Part shown: positions 27,499 through 36,744 of the stretch, piece by piece
How the letters are laid out: the number at the start of each line of letters is the position of its first letter
How positions within the stretch are numbered: the first letter of the stretch is position 1
Source: Xanthomonas euvesicatoria pv. euvesicatoria
GTDB taxonomy: Bacteria > Pseudomonadota > Gammaproteobacteria > Xanthomonadales > Xanthomonadaceae
Reading direction: 5' to 3'
Length of the DNA stretch: 64,000 bases
Assembly: GCF_020880415.1 (NCBI RefSeq)
Contig: NZ_JAJIUJ010000068.1
Span: forward strand, 1-64,000
The notes under the pieces: generated by a model
Database searches by the model: none
What the model saw: only the letters and a program-made list of their open reading frames with translations
Told to the model about the DNA's origin: nothing
Translations under genes and position numbers: made by a program

Positions 27499-28365
27499 AT
27501 GCCCGTACCCAACTATCCACGCCCACCCTTCAAGCCACAGCAGCAGAGCTTTCCCGGACGCACCGAGAAGATGGACCCGCGCCCGGACCATGGCGAAGAC
27601 AGCTACGTGGGCCACGGCCAGTTGAAGGGCAAGCGCGCATTGATTACCGGTGGCGACAGCGGCATCGGTGCTGCGGTTGCCATCGCCTATGCACGCGAAG
27701 GCGCAGACGTGGCCATCGCCTTCCTTCCCGACGAGCAGGAAGATGCAGCGCGCATTGGCGCGCTGATCGAAAAGGCCGGCGTCAAGGCGCTGCTGGTGGG
27801 ATGCGACATCAGCGACCCCGGCCAGGCAGCGGCCCTGATCGACAAGGTCAACAGCACGCTGGGCGGCCTGGATATCCTGGTCAACAACGCCGGTTACCAG
27901 AAGTACTTCGAGACCTTCGAAGACATCACGCTGGACGAATGGCGCAAGACCTTCGACACCAACGTGCATGCGGCCTTCAATCTGGTACGCCTGTCGGTAC
28001 CGTTGATGACCGATGGCGGCTCCATCATCAATACCGCCTCGGTGCAATCGAAGAAACCCACGCCCAACATCCTGCCCTACGCCGCGACCAAGGGTGCGCT
28101 GGCCAACCTCACCATCGGCCTGGCCGGCGTGCTGGCGGAGAAGAAAATCCGCGTCAATGCGGTGCTGCCGGGCCCGATCTGGACACCCTTCATTCCCTCC
28201 GGCATGGATGAAGAGTCGGTGGAAAACTTCGGCGGGCAGACGCCCATGGGGCGTCCAGGTCAGCCGGTCGAGCTGGCATCGGCTTACGTGATGCTGGCGG
28301 CCGACACGGCCAGTTACACATCGGGCACCTTGCTGACCATTTCTGGCGGCGCAGTCACGCTGTAA
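27499..28365 (+). CDS. SDR-family oxidoreductase (YghA-like)
   Basis: This 288-residue NAD(P)-dependent short-chain dehydrogenase has a Rossmann motif TGGDSGIGAAVA near residue 50, LVNNAGYQKYF near 130, the catalytic serine in NTASVQSKKP, and YAATKGA (Y-x3-K). The N-terminal extension of about 40 residues (PPFKPQQQSFPGRTEKMDP) is typical of the YghA/YdaD group, which is linked to stress and sporulation coats. AGGAG precedes the ATG. It is monocistronic, divergent from DUF6766, and ends at a strong terminator. Confidence 0.92.
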   Translation: MPVPNYPRPPFKPQQQSFPGRTEKMDPRPDHGEDSYVGHGQLKGKRALITGGDSGIGAAVAIAYAREGADVAIAFLPDEQEDAARIGALIEKAGVKALLVGCDISDPGQAAALIDKVNSTLGGLDILVNNAGYQKYFETFEDITLDEWRKTFDTNVHAAFNLVRLSVPLMTDGGSIINTASVQSKKPTPNILPYAATKGALANLTIGLAGVLAEKKIRVNAVLPGPIWTPFIPSGMDEESVENFGGQTPMGRPGQPVELASAYVMLAADTASYTSGTLLTISGGAVTL

Positions 28366-28385
28366 CGCTGTCGCATTGTTGCCAC

Positions 28386-28419
28386 GCCCGCGTCGCTGAT
28401 CGAGCGACGCGGGCTTTTT
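28386..28419 (+). terminator. Intrinsic terminator after the SDR gene
   Basis: gcccgcgtcgct (28386-28397) pairs perfectly with agcgacgcgggc (28403-28414) across a 5-base loop, followed by a TTTTTA tract. Confidence 0.92.
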
Positions 28420-28798
28420 ATTGGCTCAATCTTTTAGGTGAACGCTCAGCGCTCACCAGCGCATGCCACGTCGCGTCTGCTTGCCCGTGCAGTCGTTCGG
28501 GCGCATTGCGACAGCGCGCAAAAAACGCACAGCCAAGGTGAGTTTCCGGTCAACGTTGCGCTCGCGTGGCACGCACCCGTTCCTGCGATTGCTCTCACGG
28601 TCGGCCTCCTACCGTAGGTGGCGTTGGAACGTGATGCACCACACCTCTCCAAACAGTGCTGCCCGCCACGCCTGCGTGGCGCAGGCGCGAACCCACTGCT
28701 GGCGCAACGACATCGCCCCCATGCATCGACGCATGCGGCGTGATGCATCCGCGCCATTGGCAGGCCAGCGCAGTAGCGCCCCCATAAGGCAGACAACA
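28420..28798. other. Gap upstream of the galE operon
   Basis: About 380 bases before galE carry no gene. They should hold the operon promoter, but no consensus boxes or operators stand out. Confidence 0.4.
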
Positions 28799-29968
28799 AT
28801 GCGAATTCTGGTCACCGGCGGCACCGGCTATATCGGCTCACACACCTGCGTGGAACTGGCGCGGCGCGGTCATGACGTGTGCATTGTCGATAATTTGAGC
28901 AACTCCTCCGAGCGCGTGCTCGACCATCTGCAGCATCTGATGGGGTTCCGCCCGGAGTTTCATCGCATGGATGTGCGTGCGCCCGAGCTTGCCGACTTGT
29001 TGATCAGCGAGCGCATCGACGCCGTCCTGCATTTTGCCGCACTCAAGGCCGTTGGCGAATCGGTGCGCGAGCCGCTGCTGTACTTCAACAACAACGTCAC
29101 CGGCACGCTGGCGCTGCTACGCGCGATGCGGACTGCCAAGGTGTGCAACCTGGTGTTCAGCTCGTCGGCCACCGTGTATGGCGACGCCAACCGCAGCCCG
29201 ATCGACGAAAGCGCGCCGCTGAAGGCGATCAACCCCTACGGGCGCACCAAGCTGATGATGGAAGAAATGATCGGCGACCTCAGCGCCGCGTGGCCGGATT
29301 TCAACGCGGCGTTGCTGCGCTACTTCAACCCGGTGGGTGCGCACCCCAGCGGGTATCTGGGCGAAGATCCGCGAGGCGTACCGAACAACCTGATGCCCTA
29401 CATCGCACAGGTGGCAGTGGGGCGTCGCGCGGCATTGCAGGTCTTCGGCGACGACTATCCCACCGACGACGGCACCGGCGTGCGCGACTATCTGCATGTG
29501 ATGGATCTGGCGCGCGCGCATGTGGATGCCATCGATTACCTGCAGCGCGAGCGCAAGGGCCTGGTGGTCAATCTGGGCACCGGGCGCGGCTACAGCGTGC
29601 GCGAGGTGGCGGCCGCGTTCGCGCGCGCCAGTGGCAGGCGCATTCCGCTGAGCATCGGGCCACGTCGCGGTGGCGACGTGGCGGTGTACTTCGCCAGCAC
29701 TGCGCTGGCCAACCGGCTGCTGGGCTGGACCGCGGAATACGACCTGGACCGCATGTGCCGCGATACCTGGCGCTGGCAATCGATGCACCCGGATGGCTAC
29801 GCCGGTTCGCGTCTGCCGCGCCCGCGCTCCGCGGCGGCCGTGCCCGAACGCGACAGTGCGCGCGAGCTGCCGACATCACCGCGCCGGCGACCGCCCGGTC
29901 CGGACACGCGCCGTCGCAGCGAGCCGGTACGCACGCTGGCGGTCGCCGATGGTTTCTCCGGCGCGTAA
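28799..29968 (+). CDS. galE: UDP-glucose 4-epimerase
   Basis: The 389-residue extended SDR interconverts UDP-glucose and UDP-galactose. NAD binding is by GGTGYIGS at residues 7-14. The catalytic motif is S-S-S-A-T-V-Y with YGRTK, and LRYFNPVGAHPSG and GVRDYLHVMDLA are GalE signatures. The enzyme proper ends near residue 340 (DTWRWQSMHPDGY). About 50 further residues are Arg/Pro-rich and disordered (RRRPPGPDTRRRSEP), which is unusual for GalE. It is the first gene of a five-gene set in which it would supply UDP-Gal to the mutase Glf. Confidence 0.93.
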   Translation: MRILVTGGTGYIGSHTCVELARRGHDVCIVDNLSNSSERVLDHLQHLMGFRPEFHRMDVRAPELADLLISERIDAVLHFAALKAVGESVREPLLYFNNNVTGTLALLRAMRTAKVCNLVFSSSATVYGDANRSPIDESAPLKAINPYGRTKLMMEEMIGDLSAAWPDFNAALLRYFNPVGAHPSGYLGEDPRGVPNNLMPYIAQVAVGRRAALQVFGDDYPTDDGTGVRDYLHVMDLARAHVDAIDYLQRERKGLVVNLGTGRGYSVREVAAAFARASGRRIPLSIGPRRGGDVAVYFASTALANRLLGWTAEYDLDRMCRDTWRWQSMHPDGYAGSRLPRPRSAAAVPERDSARELPTSPRRRPPGPDTRRRSEPVRTLAVADGFSGA

Positions 29969-30005
29969 TGCGCAACGACCCGTTTCTTTCCTACGAGGGT
30001 ATTCC

Positions 30006-31190
30006 ATGAGTTGGGCTGGCCAGTTCCAATACGCGATCGGCAAGACCCGCCGCGCGGTTCCATCCGACAGCACGCCACAGTTCGATCCGGCGCGGCCCAC
30101 ACTGTTGTGTCTGTCGCATCTGCGCTGGAGTTTTGTCTATCAGCGCCCGCAGCACCTGATGTCGCGCTTTGCACGCGATGCCAATGTGCTGTTCTGGGAG
30201 GAGCCCATCGCCTGCGATGCAGCCGAACCCTGGCTGGAGGTGCGTGGCCAAGAGCACGGCGTGCACGTCTTGGTGCCGCGCCTGCCCGTCGGGTGCGGGG
30301 GCGAGGAGGCCGTGCAGGTGCAACGTCGCCTGCTGGACGGCTACCTGGCCGAGCTTGGCGTACGCGACCTGCTGCTGTGGTACTACACGCCAATGAGCCA
30401 GAGCTTCAGTGCGCATCTGCGTGCGCGCATGGTCATCTACGACTGCATGGACGAGTTGTCGGCCTTTCGTGGCGCGCCCCCGGAGCTGGTGCAACGCGAG
30501 CGCGCACTGCTGCAGCGCGCCGATGTGGTCTTCACCGGCGGCTACAGCATTTGGGAGGCCAAGCGCGCGTTGCACGCCAATGCGCACGCGTTCCCCAGTA
30601 GCGTGGACGTGGCGCACTTCGCCGCCGCGCGCACGCCGCAGCAGGAGCCTGACGACCAGGCCGGCATCGCGCACCCGCGGCTGGGTTTCTACGGTGTCAT
30701 CGACGAGCGGTTCGACGTCGAGCTGCTACGCGCGATCGCGACGCAGCGGCCGCACTGGCAATTGGTGATGATTGGCCCGGTGGTCAAGATCGACCCCTCC
30801 GAGCTGCCGCAGGCCACCAACATCCACTATCTGGGCGGCAAGACCTACGACGAACTGCCTGGTTATCTCTCCGGCTGGGAGGTGGCGTTGATGCCGTTTG
30901 CGATGAATGCCTCCACGCGCTTCATCAGCCCGACCAAGACACCCGAATACCTCGCTGGCGGCTGCCCGGTGGTGTCCACGCCAATCCACGATGTGGTGCG
31001 CACCTATGGCGACACCGGCGTGGTGCGCATTGCCGCGACCGCCGACGCGTTCGTCGCCGCGTGCGAAGCCGCACTGCAGGACAGTGCCGATCGCGCGCAG
31101 TTGCTCGACCGCGCCGATGCCGTGCTGGGCGATATGTCCTGGGACCACACCTACGACCTGATGAAGGAGACGCTTTCTTGGACGCAATGA
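30006..31190 (+). CDS. Glycosyltransferase (GT-B, group 1-like)
   Basis: The 394-residue protein has a GT-B layout: an N-terminal acceptor domain with LCLSHLRWSFVYQRPQHLM, common in Glf-linked transferases, and a C-terminal nucleotide-sugar domain (FYGVIDERFD, IHYLGGKTYDELPGYLSGW, SPTKTPEYLAGGCPVVSTP). No membrane helix is evident. It starts 37 bases after galE with GAGGG upstream. Its stop overlaps the glf ATG by 4 bases, so it is translationally coupled to glf and probably uses UDP-galactofuranose or its precursor. Confidence 0.88.
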   Translation: MSWAGQFQYAIGKTRRAVPSDSTPQFDPARPTLLCLSHLRWSFVYQRPQHLMSRFARDANVLFWEEPIACDAAEPWLEVRGQEHGVHVLVPRLPVGCGGEEAVQVQRRLLDGYLAELGVRDLLLWYYTPMSQSFSAHLRARMVIYDCMDELSAFRGAPPELVQRERALLQRADVVFTGGYSIWEAKRALHANAHAFPSSVDVAHFAAARTPQQEPDDQAGIAHPRLGFYGVIDERFDVELLRAIATQRPHWQLVMIGPVVKIDPSELPQATNIHYLGGKTYDELPGYLSGWEVALMPFAMNASTRFISPTKTPEYLAGGCPVVSTPIHDVVRTYGDTGVVRIAATADAFVAACEAALQDSADRAQLLDRADAVLGDMSWDHTYDLMKETLSWTQ

Positions 31191-32371
31191 CCCCGCCGGC
31201 CGCCGCGCCGCTCGCCGCCCGTCGCACGCGTGGCAACGCACGGCGTGGTTTCGATTACCTCATCGTCGGCGCAGGATTTGCCGGCAGCGTGTTGGCCGAA
31301 CGGCTGGCCGCCGGCCTCGGCAAGCGTGTGCTGGTGGTCGACCGTCGCCCGCATATCGGCGGCAACGCCTACGATTTCCATGACGATGCCGGCGTGCTGA
31401 TCCATCGTTATGGTCCGCACATCTTCCACACCAACGCGCAGCGCATCGTGGATTACCTGTCCAATTTCACCCAATGGCGTCCGTATGCGCACCGCGTGCT
31501 TGCGCAGGTGGGCGACCAGCAGGTGCCGATCCCCATCAACATGACCACGTTGAACCGTCTGTACGGCCTGCAACTCAGCAGCGAAGAACAGGCCGCAGCG
31601 TTCCTGGCCAGCCGCGCCGAGCCGGTGGCCGATATCCGGACCAGCGAAGATGTGGTGGTCAATCAGGTGGGCCGCGAACTCTATGAAACCTTCTTCCGCG
31701 GCTATACGCGCAAGCAGTGGGGGCTGGATCCGTCGCAGCTGGACAAGTCGGTGACCTCGCGCGTGCCCACCCGTACCAACGACGACGACCGCTACTTCAC
31801 CGACACCTTCCAGCAGATGCCGCTGCATGGCTATACGCGCATGTTCGAGCGGATGCTCGATCACCCCAACATCAAGGTGATGCTCAATACCGACTACCGC
31901 GAGATCTGCGACGAGCTGGAGTACGACCAGCTGGTGTACAGCGGGCCGGTGGACGAATACTTCGACTATTGCTACGGCAAGCTGCCGTACCGCTCGCTCA
32001 GGTTCGAGCACAGCACGCTCGATCAGGAGCACTTCCAGGCGGTGGCCACGGTCAATTATCCGGACGAAGCGGTGGCCTACACGCGCATCACCGAATACAA
32101 GCACCTCACCGGCCAGCAACATCCCAACACCAGCATCACCCGCGAGTATCCTTCTGCCGAGGGCGACCCGTATTATCCGATTCCACGCGCGGAGAACGCA
32201 GAGCTATATCGGCGTTACGAACGCCTGGCCGCCGAGACGCCCAAGGTGACCTTCCTTGGCCGTCTGGGCACCTACAAGTACTACAACATGGATCAGGTGG
32301 TCGGCCAGGCGTTGGCCTTGTACAAGCGCATCGAAGACGCCGAGCCGCGGCGCGCCGAGCTGGCGGTCTGA
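31187..32371 (+). CDS. glf: UDP-galactopyranose mutase
   Basis: This flavoenzyme of about 394 residues converts UDP-galactopyranose to UDP-galactofuranose. FAD binding is by YLIVGAGFAGSVLAERLA. Other family motifs are HIGGNAYD, YGPHIFHTN, FFRGYTRKQWGLDPSQL, RTNDDDRYFTDTFQ and LGRLGTYKYYNMD. I use the ATG at 31187, which overlaps the previous stop as ATGA. A TTG at 31178 is a real alternative because AAGGAG lies eight bases before it. The mutase implies a galactofuranose-containing cell-surface product. Confidence 0.95.
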   Translation: MTPPAAAPLAARRTRGNARRGFDYLIVGAGFAGSVLAERLAAGLGKRVLVVDRRPHIGGNAYDFHDDAGVLIHRYGPHIFHTNAQRIVDYLSNFTQWRPYAHRVLAQVGDQQVPIPINMTTLNRLYGLQLSSEEQAAAFLASRAEPVADIRTSEDVVVNQVGRELYETFFRGYTRKQWGLDPSQLDKSVTSRVPTRTNDDDRYFTDTFQQMPLHGYTRMFERMLDHPNIKVMLNTDYREICDELEYDQLVYSGPVDEYFDYCYGKLPYRSLRFEHSTLDQEHFQAVATVNYPDEAVAYTRITEYKHLTGQQHPNTSITREYPSAEGDPYYPIPRAENAELYRRYERLAAETPKVTFLGRLGTYKYYNMDQVVGQALALYKRIEDAEPRRAELAV

Positions 32372-32460
32372 CAACGCACGCCCCGCCCTGCGGCACCGTG
32401 GCTGCAGGGCAGTTATCGACGCATCGCTGCAACCCAGCGGCGCGCGCAGCAGGATGTTGG

Positions 32461-33612
32461 ATGCATACCCCCACACTGTTCGAAAGTTTTTTCATGGCGG
32501 GGTTCGAGTGTTCGACCCACCGCCGCCGCGACGGGCGCAGGCTCGACCTGATTGCCGCCACCCGGCATGACCGTTGGGCCGCCAAGGACTACGCGGCGTT
32601 GGCGGCGCATGGCCTACGTACCGCGCGCGATGGCCTGCGCTGGCATCTGATCGAACCACGCCCCGGGCATTACGACTGGTCCAGTTTCCTGCCGATGCTG
32701 CACGCTGCCAACAGCGTGGGCACGCAGGTGATCTGGGACGTGTGCCATTACGGCTGGCCGGACGATGTGGACATCTGGACGCCGCAGTTCGTCGACCGCT
32801 TCGCGCGCTTTGCTGCCGCCGCCGCACAGTGCATCAAGGACGCCTCCGACGCCGTGCCGTTCTACGCGCCGCTTAACGAGATCTCGTTCTGGGCATGGAA
32901 TGGCGGCGATCACGCCCGCATGCATCCGATGGCGCGCGGGCGTGGTTTCGAGCTCAAGCATCAATTGGTCCGCGCCACCATCGCCGCCATCGACGCGATA
33001 CGCCAGGTGGATCCGCGCGCACGCTTCCTGCAGGTGGACCCAGCGATCCATGTGGTGCCATCCAACGACCGGCCCGGCCCGCGCCGCGAAGCCGAACGCC
33101 TGCGGCTGGCGCAGTTCGAAGCCTGGGACATGATCTGCGGCAAGCAGTGGCCAGGACTCGGCGGGGCGCCGGAGTATCTGGACATCATCGGCCTCAACTA
33201 CTACTCGGATAATCAATGGTATCTGGGCGGCGTGCCGATCCTGCGCGACTCGCCCGACCACCGCCCGTTCTCCACCATCATGCTGGAGTTCTGGCAGCGC
33301 TATCGCCGCCCAATGATCGTCTCCGAAACCGGTGCCGAAGCCGATCAACGCGCCCCCTGGCTCGATCATGTCGGCAGCGAGGTTGCGCTGGCCCTGCAGC
33401 ACGGCGTGGCGATGGAAGGTGTCTGTCTGTATCCGGTGCTGGACTACCCCGGTTGGGACAACGACCGGCATTGCCCCACCGGCGTGCTCGGCTATGCGGA
33501 CGAGCACGGCGGACGACCGCTGCACCAAGGCCTGGCCGACCAACTGCGCCGCGAGCACGCGCGTTTCGGTCTGCGCGCACCGCAGTTCGCGCTGGCCGAT
33601 ATCGCCCCGTGA
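32461..33612 (+). CDS. Glycoside hydrolase, clan A (beta-glucosidase-like)
   Basis: The 383-residue enzyme looks like a (beta/alpha)8 barrel of clan GH-A. The acid/base is E140 in PLNEISFW and the nucleophile E289 in MIVSETGAE, giving the usual strand 4/strand 7 pair. HLIEPRPGHYDWS is the typical early barrel motif. No signal peptide is present, so it acts in the cytoplasm. Its start lies 89 bases after glf, and its stop overlaps the exporter start (GTGA). It may trim or edit the glycoconjugate; the substrate is unknown. Confidence 0.85.
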   Translation: MHTPTLFESFFMAGFECSTHRRRDGRRLDLIAATRHDRWAAKDYAALAAHGLRTARDGLRWHLIEPRPGHYDWSSFLPMLHAANSVGTQVIWDVCHYGWPDDVDIWTPQFVDRFARFAAAAAQCIKDASDAVPFYAPLNEISFWAWNGGDHARMHPMARGRGFELKHQLVRATIAAIDAIRQVDPRARFLQVDPAIHVVPSNDRPGPRREAERLRLAQFEAWDMICGKQWPGLGGAPEYLDIIGLNYYSDNQWYLGGVPILRDSPDHRPFSTIMLEFWQRYRRPMIVSETGAEADQRAPWLDHVGSEVALALQHGVAMEGVCLYPVLDYPGWDNDRHCPTGVLGYADEHGGRPLHQGLADQLRREHARFGLRAPQFALADIAP

Positions 33613-35384
33613 GTACGTCCGCCCACTCCACCTTGCTGCCGGACAAGCCGGCGCGTTTTCTCTGGCACTACGTGGGCCGACGGCCGTGGCATTTCAGTGG
33701 CTTGCTGCTCCTGATCGTGGGCGCGGCCGGCTGCGCGGTGTCGGTGCAATACGGCATGAAAATGCTGGTGGACGCGATGGCCACCGATCAACGCAGCCAG
33801 GCAAACGTGTGGCTGCCGCTGGGCCTGTTCATCAGCCTGATCGCGGTGGAAAACCTGCTGTGGCGCCTGGGCGGCTGGCTGGGCTGCCGCACCGTGGTGG
33901 CCAGCGTGGTGGACATCCGCGTGGATTTGTTCCGCCATCTCACCGGCCACCCGATGCGCTACTTCACCGAGCATTTTGCCGGTGCGCTGGGCAACCGCAT
34001 CACCGCGCTCGGCAGCGCCGCCGGGCAGATCTTCGGTGGACTGGCGTGGAAGATCGTGCCGCCCATCGTGGATTTCGTCGGCGCCATCGTGCTGCTGTTG
34101 ACGGTGGATTGGCGCATGGCCGCCACGCTGGTCGGCTTCATTGCGATCGTGGCGGCCATCATCACCAGCTTCGGCATTCGCGGCCGCGCCAAGCATCAGC
34201 GCTTTGCCGCGCAGGCCGCCCGGGTGGGTGGCGAGCTGGTGGATGCGGTTTCCAACGTGTGGACGATCAAGGCGTTTGCCGCGCGCGATCGCGAAAGCGC
34301 GCGGCTGGCCGAACAGATCGGTCACGAGGCCGTGGCGCATCGGCGCAGCTGGATGTACGTGGAAAAGGCGCGGGTGATTCACGACATCTGCCTGTCGCTG
34401 ATGGCCGGCGGCATGCTGATCTGGGCCATCGGCATGTGGCGCTCCGGAGCGGTGAGTGCAGGCGATGTGGTGTTGGTCAGTGCGCTGACCTTCCGCATCC
34501 TGCATGGCTCGCGCGATCTGGCGCTGACCCTGGTGGACACCACCCAGCAACTGGGCGCCATTGCCGACACCTTGCAGATCATTCTGCAACCGCACGCCAT
34601 CGTCGATGCGGACGTGCCGCTGGCCTTGGCCGAAGGCGATGTGCGTTTCGAACAGGTGCGTTTTGCCTATCCCGAGCGCGCCGCGGTGCTGGAAGGATTG
34701 AACCTGCATATTCCGGCCGGCCAGAAAGTGGGCATCGTGGGGCCCTCCGGTGCCGGCAAATCCACCTTGATTGCCCTGATCCAGCGCCTGGACGATGTGG
34801 AATCCGGACGCGTGCTGATCGACGGGCAGGACATCCGCGGGGTCAGCCAGGACAGCCTGCGCGAAAAGATTGCGGTGGTGCCGCAGGAAACTGCGTTGTT
34901 CAATCGCAGCATCGGCGACAACATCCGCTACGGACGTCCCGATGCCAGCGATGCCGAGGTGCACGACGCGGCGCGGCATGCATTCTGCGATGGCTTCATC
35001 CGGCAATTGCCCGAAGGCTACGACACCCAGGTGGGCGAGCGCGGGGTGATGTTATCGGGCGGACAGCGGCAACGGCTGGGGATTGCCCGCGCCTTTCTCA
35101 AGGATGCGCCGATCCTGATTCTGGATGAGGCCACCTCGGCACTGGACACCGAGTCGGAAGCGGAGATCCAGGCCGCGCTGGATCACCTGATGCGCGACCG
35201 CACCGTGTTGGCGGTCGCCCATCGCCTGTCCACGGTGATTGGCTTCGATCGCATCGTGGTGCTGCAGGACGGCCGTGTGGTTGAAGATGGCAGCCCTGCG
35301 GAACTGCGCGGCCGCGGTGGCGTGTTCGACAGTTTGTGGCAGCGCCAGGCAGCCGGATTCGAGACGGCACCGGAAGCACCGTGA
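33609..35384 (+). CDS. ABC exporter, fused permease and ATPase
   Basis: The 591-residue half-transporter is of the MsbA/lipid-exporter type. It has six hydrophobic helices in the first 320 residues, then a nucleotide-binding domain with Walker A GPSGAGKST, Q-loop VVPQETALF, signature LSGGQRQRLG, Walker B ILILDEATSAL and the switch histidine in VAHRLSTV. It starts at a GTG overlapping the hydrolase stop by 4 bases. Position at the end of the galE-glf set suggests it flips the finished galactofuranose-bearing lipid or oligosaccharide across the inner membrane. Confidence 0.92.
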   Translation: MSTSAHSTLLPDKPARFLWHYVGRRPWHFSGLLLLIVGAAGCAVSVQYGMKMLVDAMATDQRSQANVWLPLGLFISLIAVENLLWRLGGWLGCRTVVASVVDIRVDLFRHLTGHPMRYFTEHFAGALGNRITALGSAAGQIFGGLAWKIVPPIVDFVGAIVLLLTVDWRMAATLVGFIAIVAAIITSFGIRGRAKHQRFAAQAARVGGELVDAVSNVWTIKAFAARDRESARLAEQIGHEAVAHRRSWMYVEKARVIHDICLSLMAGGMLIWAIGMWRSGAVSAGDVVLVSALTFRILHGSRDLALTLVDTTQQLGAIADTLQIILQPHAIVDADVPLALAEGDVRFEQVRFAYPERAAVLEGLNLHIPAGQKVGIVGPSGAGKSTLIALIQRLDDVESGRVLIDGQDIRGVSQDSLREKIAVVPQETALFNRSIGDNIRYGRPDASDAEVHDAARHAFCDGFIRQLPEGYDTQVGERGVMLSGGQRQRLGIARAFLKDAPILILDEATSALDTESEAEIQAALDHLMRDRTVLAVAHRLSTVIGFDRIVVLQDGRVVEDGSPAELRGRGGVFDSLWQRQAAGFETAPEAP

Positions 35385-35526
35385 GGCGGCTGCGCCCAGA
35401 AGCGCTGCTTGCTTTGCGTCATGCGCGGCGAGGCAGACGCAGCCTGCGGCTGGCCCAGTGCGACGAGCATGGCATGAGATGCACTTTTCGCCCTGGCAGC
35501 AGACCCCATTTGCAATCGCTGGCGCA

Positions 35527-35557
35527 CAAAAAAACAGGCAGCGTCTGGCTGCCTGTT
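35527..35557 (-). terminator. Intrinsic terminator for the DUF3606 gene
   Basis: On the minus strand aacaggcagc (35557-35548) pairs with gctgcctgtt (35542-35533) across 5 bases and is followed by seven or more T residues. It lies 20 bases past the stop of the leftward small gene. Confidence 0.9.
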
Positions 35558-35576
35558 CCACTTCCTGCACAACGCC

Positions 35577-35759
35577 TCAATGCGGTGGCCGATAGTCGCG
35601 CAGCCTGGTCGTCACGTTGCCGACCTCCTGCACTGCGCGTTTGAGGTCGTCTTCGGACATCCCCAGTTCGCGCGCCCAGTACTGCAACTCCCATTCCTCG
35701 TTGATGCTTACATTGTGCATGTCGGTGGGTTGACGATTTGCATCCCGTGGTTCGCCCAT
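35577..35759 (-). CDS. DUF3606 small protein
   Basis: The 60-residue protein carries the DUF3606 core: INEEWELQYWARELGMSEDD followed by LKRAVQEVGN and a basic-aromatic tail. The fold is a short helix-turn-helix-like domain of unknown role. GGGAG precedes the ATG. It has its own terminator, so it is monocistronic. DUF3606 genes are common neighbours of stress genes. Confidence 0.85.
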   Translation of the reverse strand: MGEPRDANRQPTDMHNVSINEEWELQYWARELGMSEDDLKRAVQEVGNVTTRLRDYRPPH

Positions 35760-35861
35760 GGCGATCTCCCATGTAGGACAGCTGGTGAGCCGGCTGCGAC
35801 GCCGGCGCTTCGCACGGTTTGCCGGCGCTGCCGCATCGACGCGTTGTCTGGCGAGCTGTGG

Positions 35862-36476
35862 TCAGTGGGGCTGGCCCTGCTTGGCGCGCAGCGCCTTGGC
35901 GTGTTCCAGATGCTCGGCGATAGTGTCGCGTGCGCGCTGCAACTCTTTACCCAGGTCGCTGGAGCCCGGCTCGCTGCTGAGCTGTGTGTCCAGCAGGGCC
36001 AGCGCCTGCTCGTGGCTGTCCACACTGGCTTGCAGATACTGCGATTCGAACTGTTGCCCGTGCAGGTCCTGCAGGCGCTTGCGCACGCCCTCGGCGCCCG
36101 CGGTGGCGGCCTGGCCTAACGTGCCATTGCGATCCGGCGCAAACCGGCTGAGGTCCGTCAACGCAGCGCTGTGGGCTTCGTCCATCTTGCGTGCAAATGC
36201 CAGCACCTCTCCTTCCACACCCTTGACCACCGCCAGTTGCGCAAGCGTGCGTTCGTTCTCGTTGAACACTGCCAGCGCGCCAAGCGCCTGCTTGCGGTCG
36301 CGGGCATCGCCCACGCTGTCGCGCAACGGGTCGCCGTGAGGCGGCGTGCTACCGACCACCGTGGCTACGTTGCTCTGTAGATCCTGCGGATCGCTCGTGT
36401 GCCCCTGCCGGCGCTGCCAGGCCTTGTACGCCACATAGCCCACCGCGCCGGCGGTCACCATCTTGAAAAGTCCCAT
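35862..36476 (-). CDS. DUF4142-type protein with N-terminal membrane anchor
   Basis: The 204-residue protein starts MGLFKMVTAGAVGYVAYKAWQRRQG, a single short hydrophobic helix followed by arginines. It continues into a four-helix domain of DUF4142/ferritin-like character at about 70-195: NENERTLAQLAVVKGVEGEVLAFARKM, then DSHEQALALLDTQL. AGGAG supports the start at 36476. It is divergent from the alcohol dehydrogenase gene. The role is unknown; DUF4142 proteins are often stress-induced envelope proteins. Confidence 0.75.
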   Translation of the reverse strand: MGLFKMVTAGAVGYVAYKAWQRRQGHTSDPQDLQSNVATVVGSTPPHGDPLRDSVGDARDRKQALGALAVFNENERTLAQLAVVKGVEGEVLAFARKMDEAHSAALTDLSRFAPDRNGTLGQAATAGAEGVRKRLQDLHGQQFESQYLQASVDSHEQALALLDTQLSSEPGSSDLGKELQRARDTIAEHLEHAKALRAKQGQPH

Positions 36477-36744
36477 CGCTGTCTCCTGTTGAGCGCGATC
36501 TTTCATCGCGTCTGGCGGTCGTTGATTGTTGGGTTCGCAGGGACGGCGAAGGCGGCATGCCTGCGTCCCAGCGCGTCATATGAGCCTGCGAGCGCGGGGG
36601 TTATCCAGACGTGACCTGCGCATCAACGCCGCGTCGGCGATCGGGCGCGTCCACACCGCGCCCACGCAGTGTGCTGACAGGTTTAACACCGCTGCACGAA
36701 CACTGCAGTGCGCCGCCGCGTCTAAATGCCCACAGGAGACAGAC

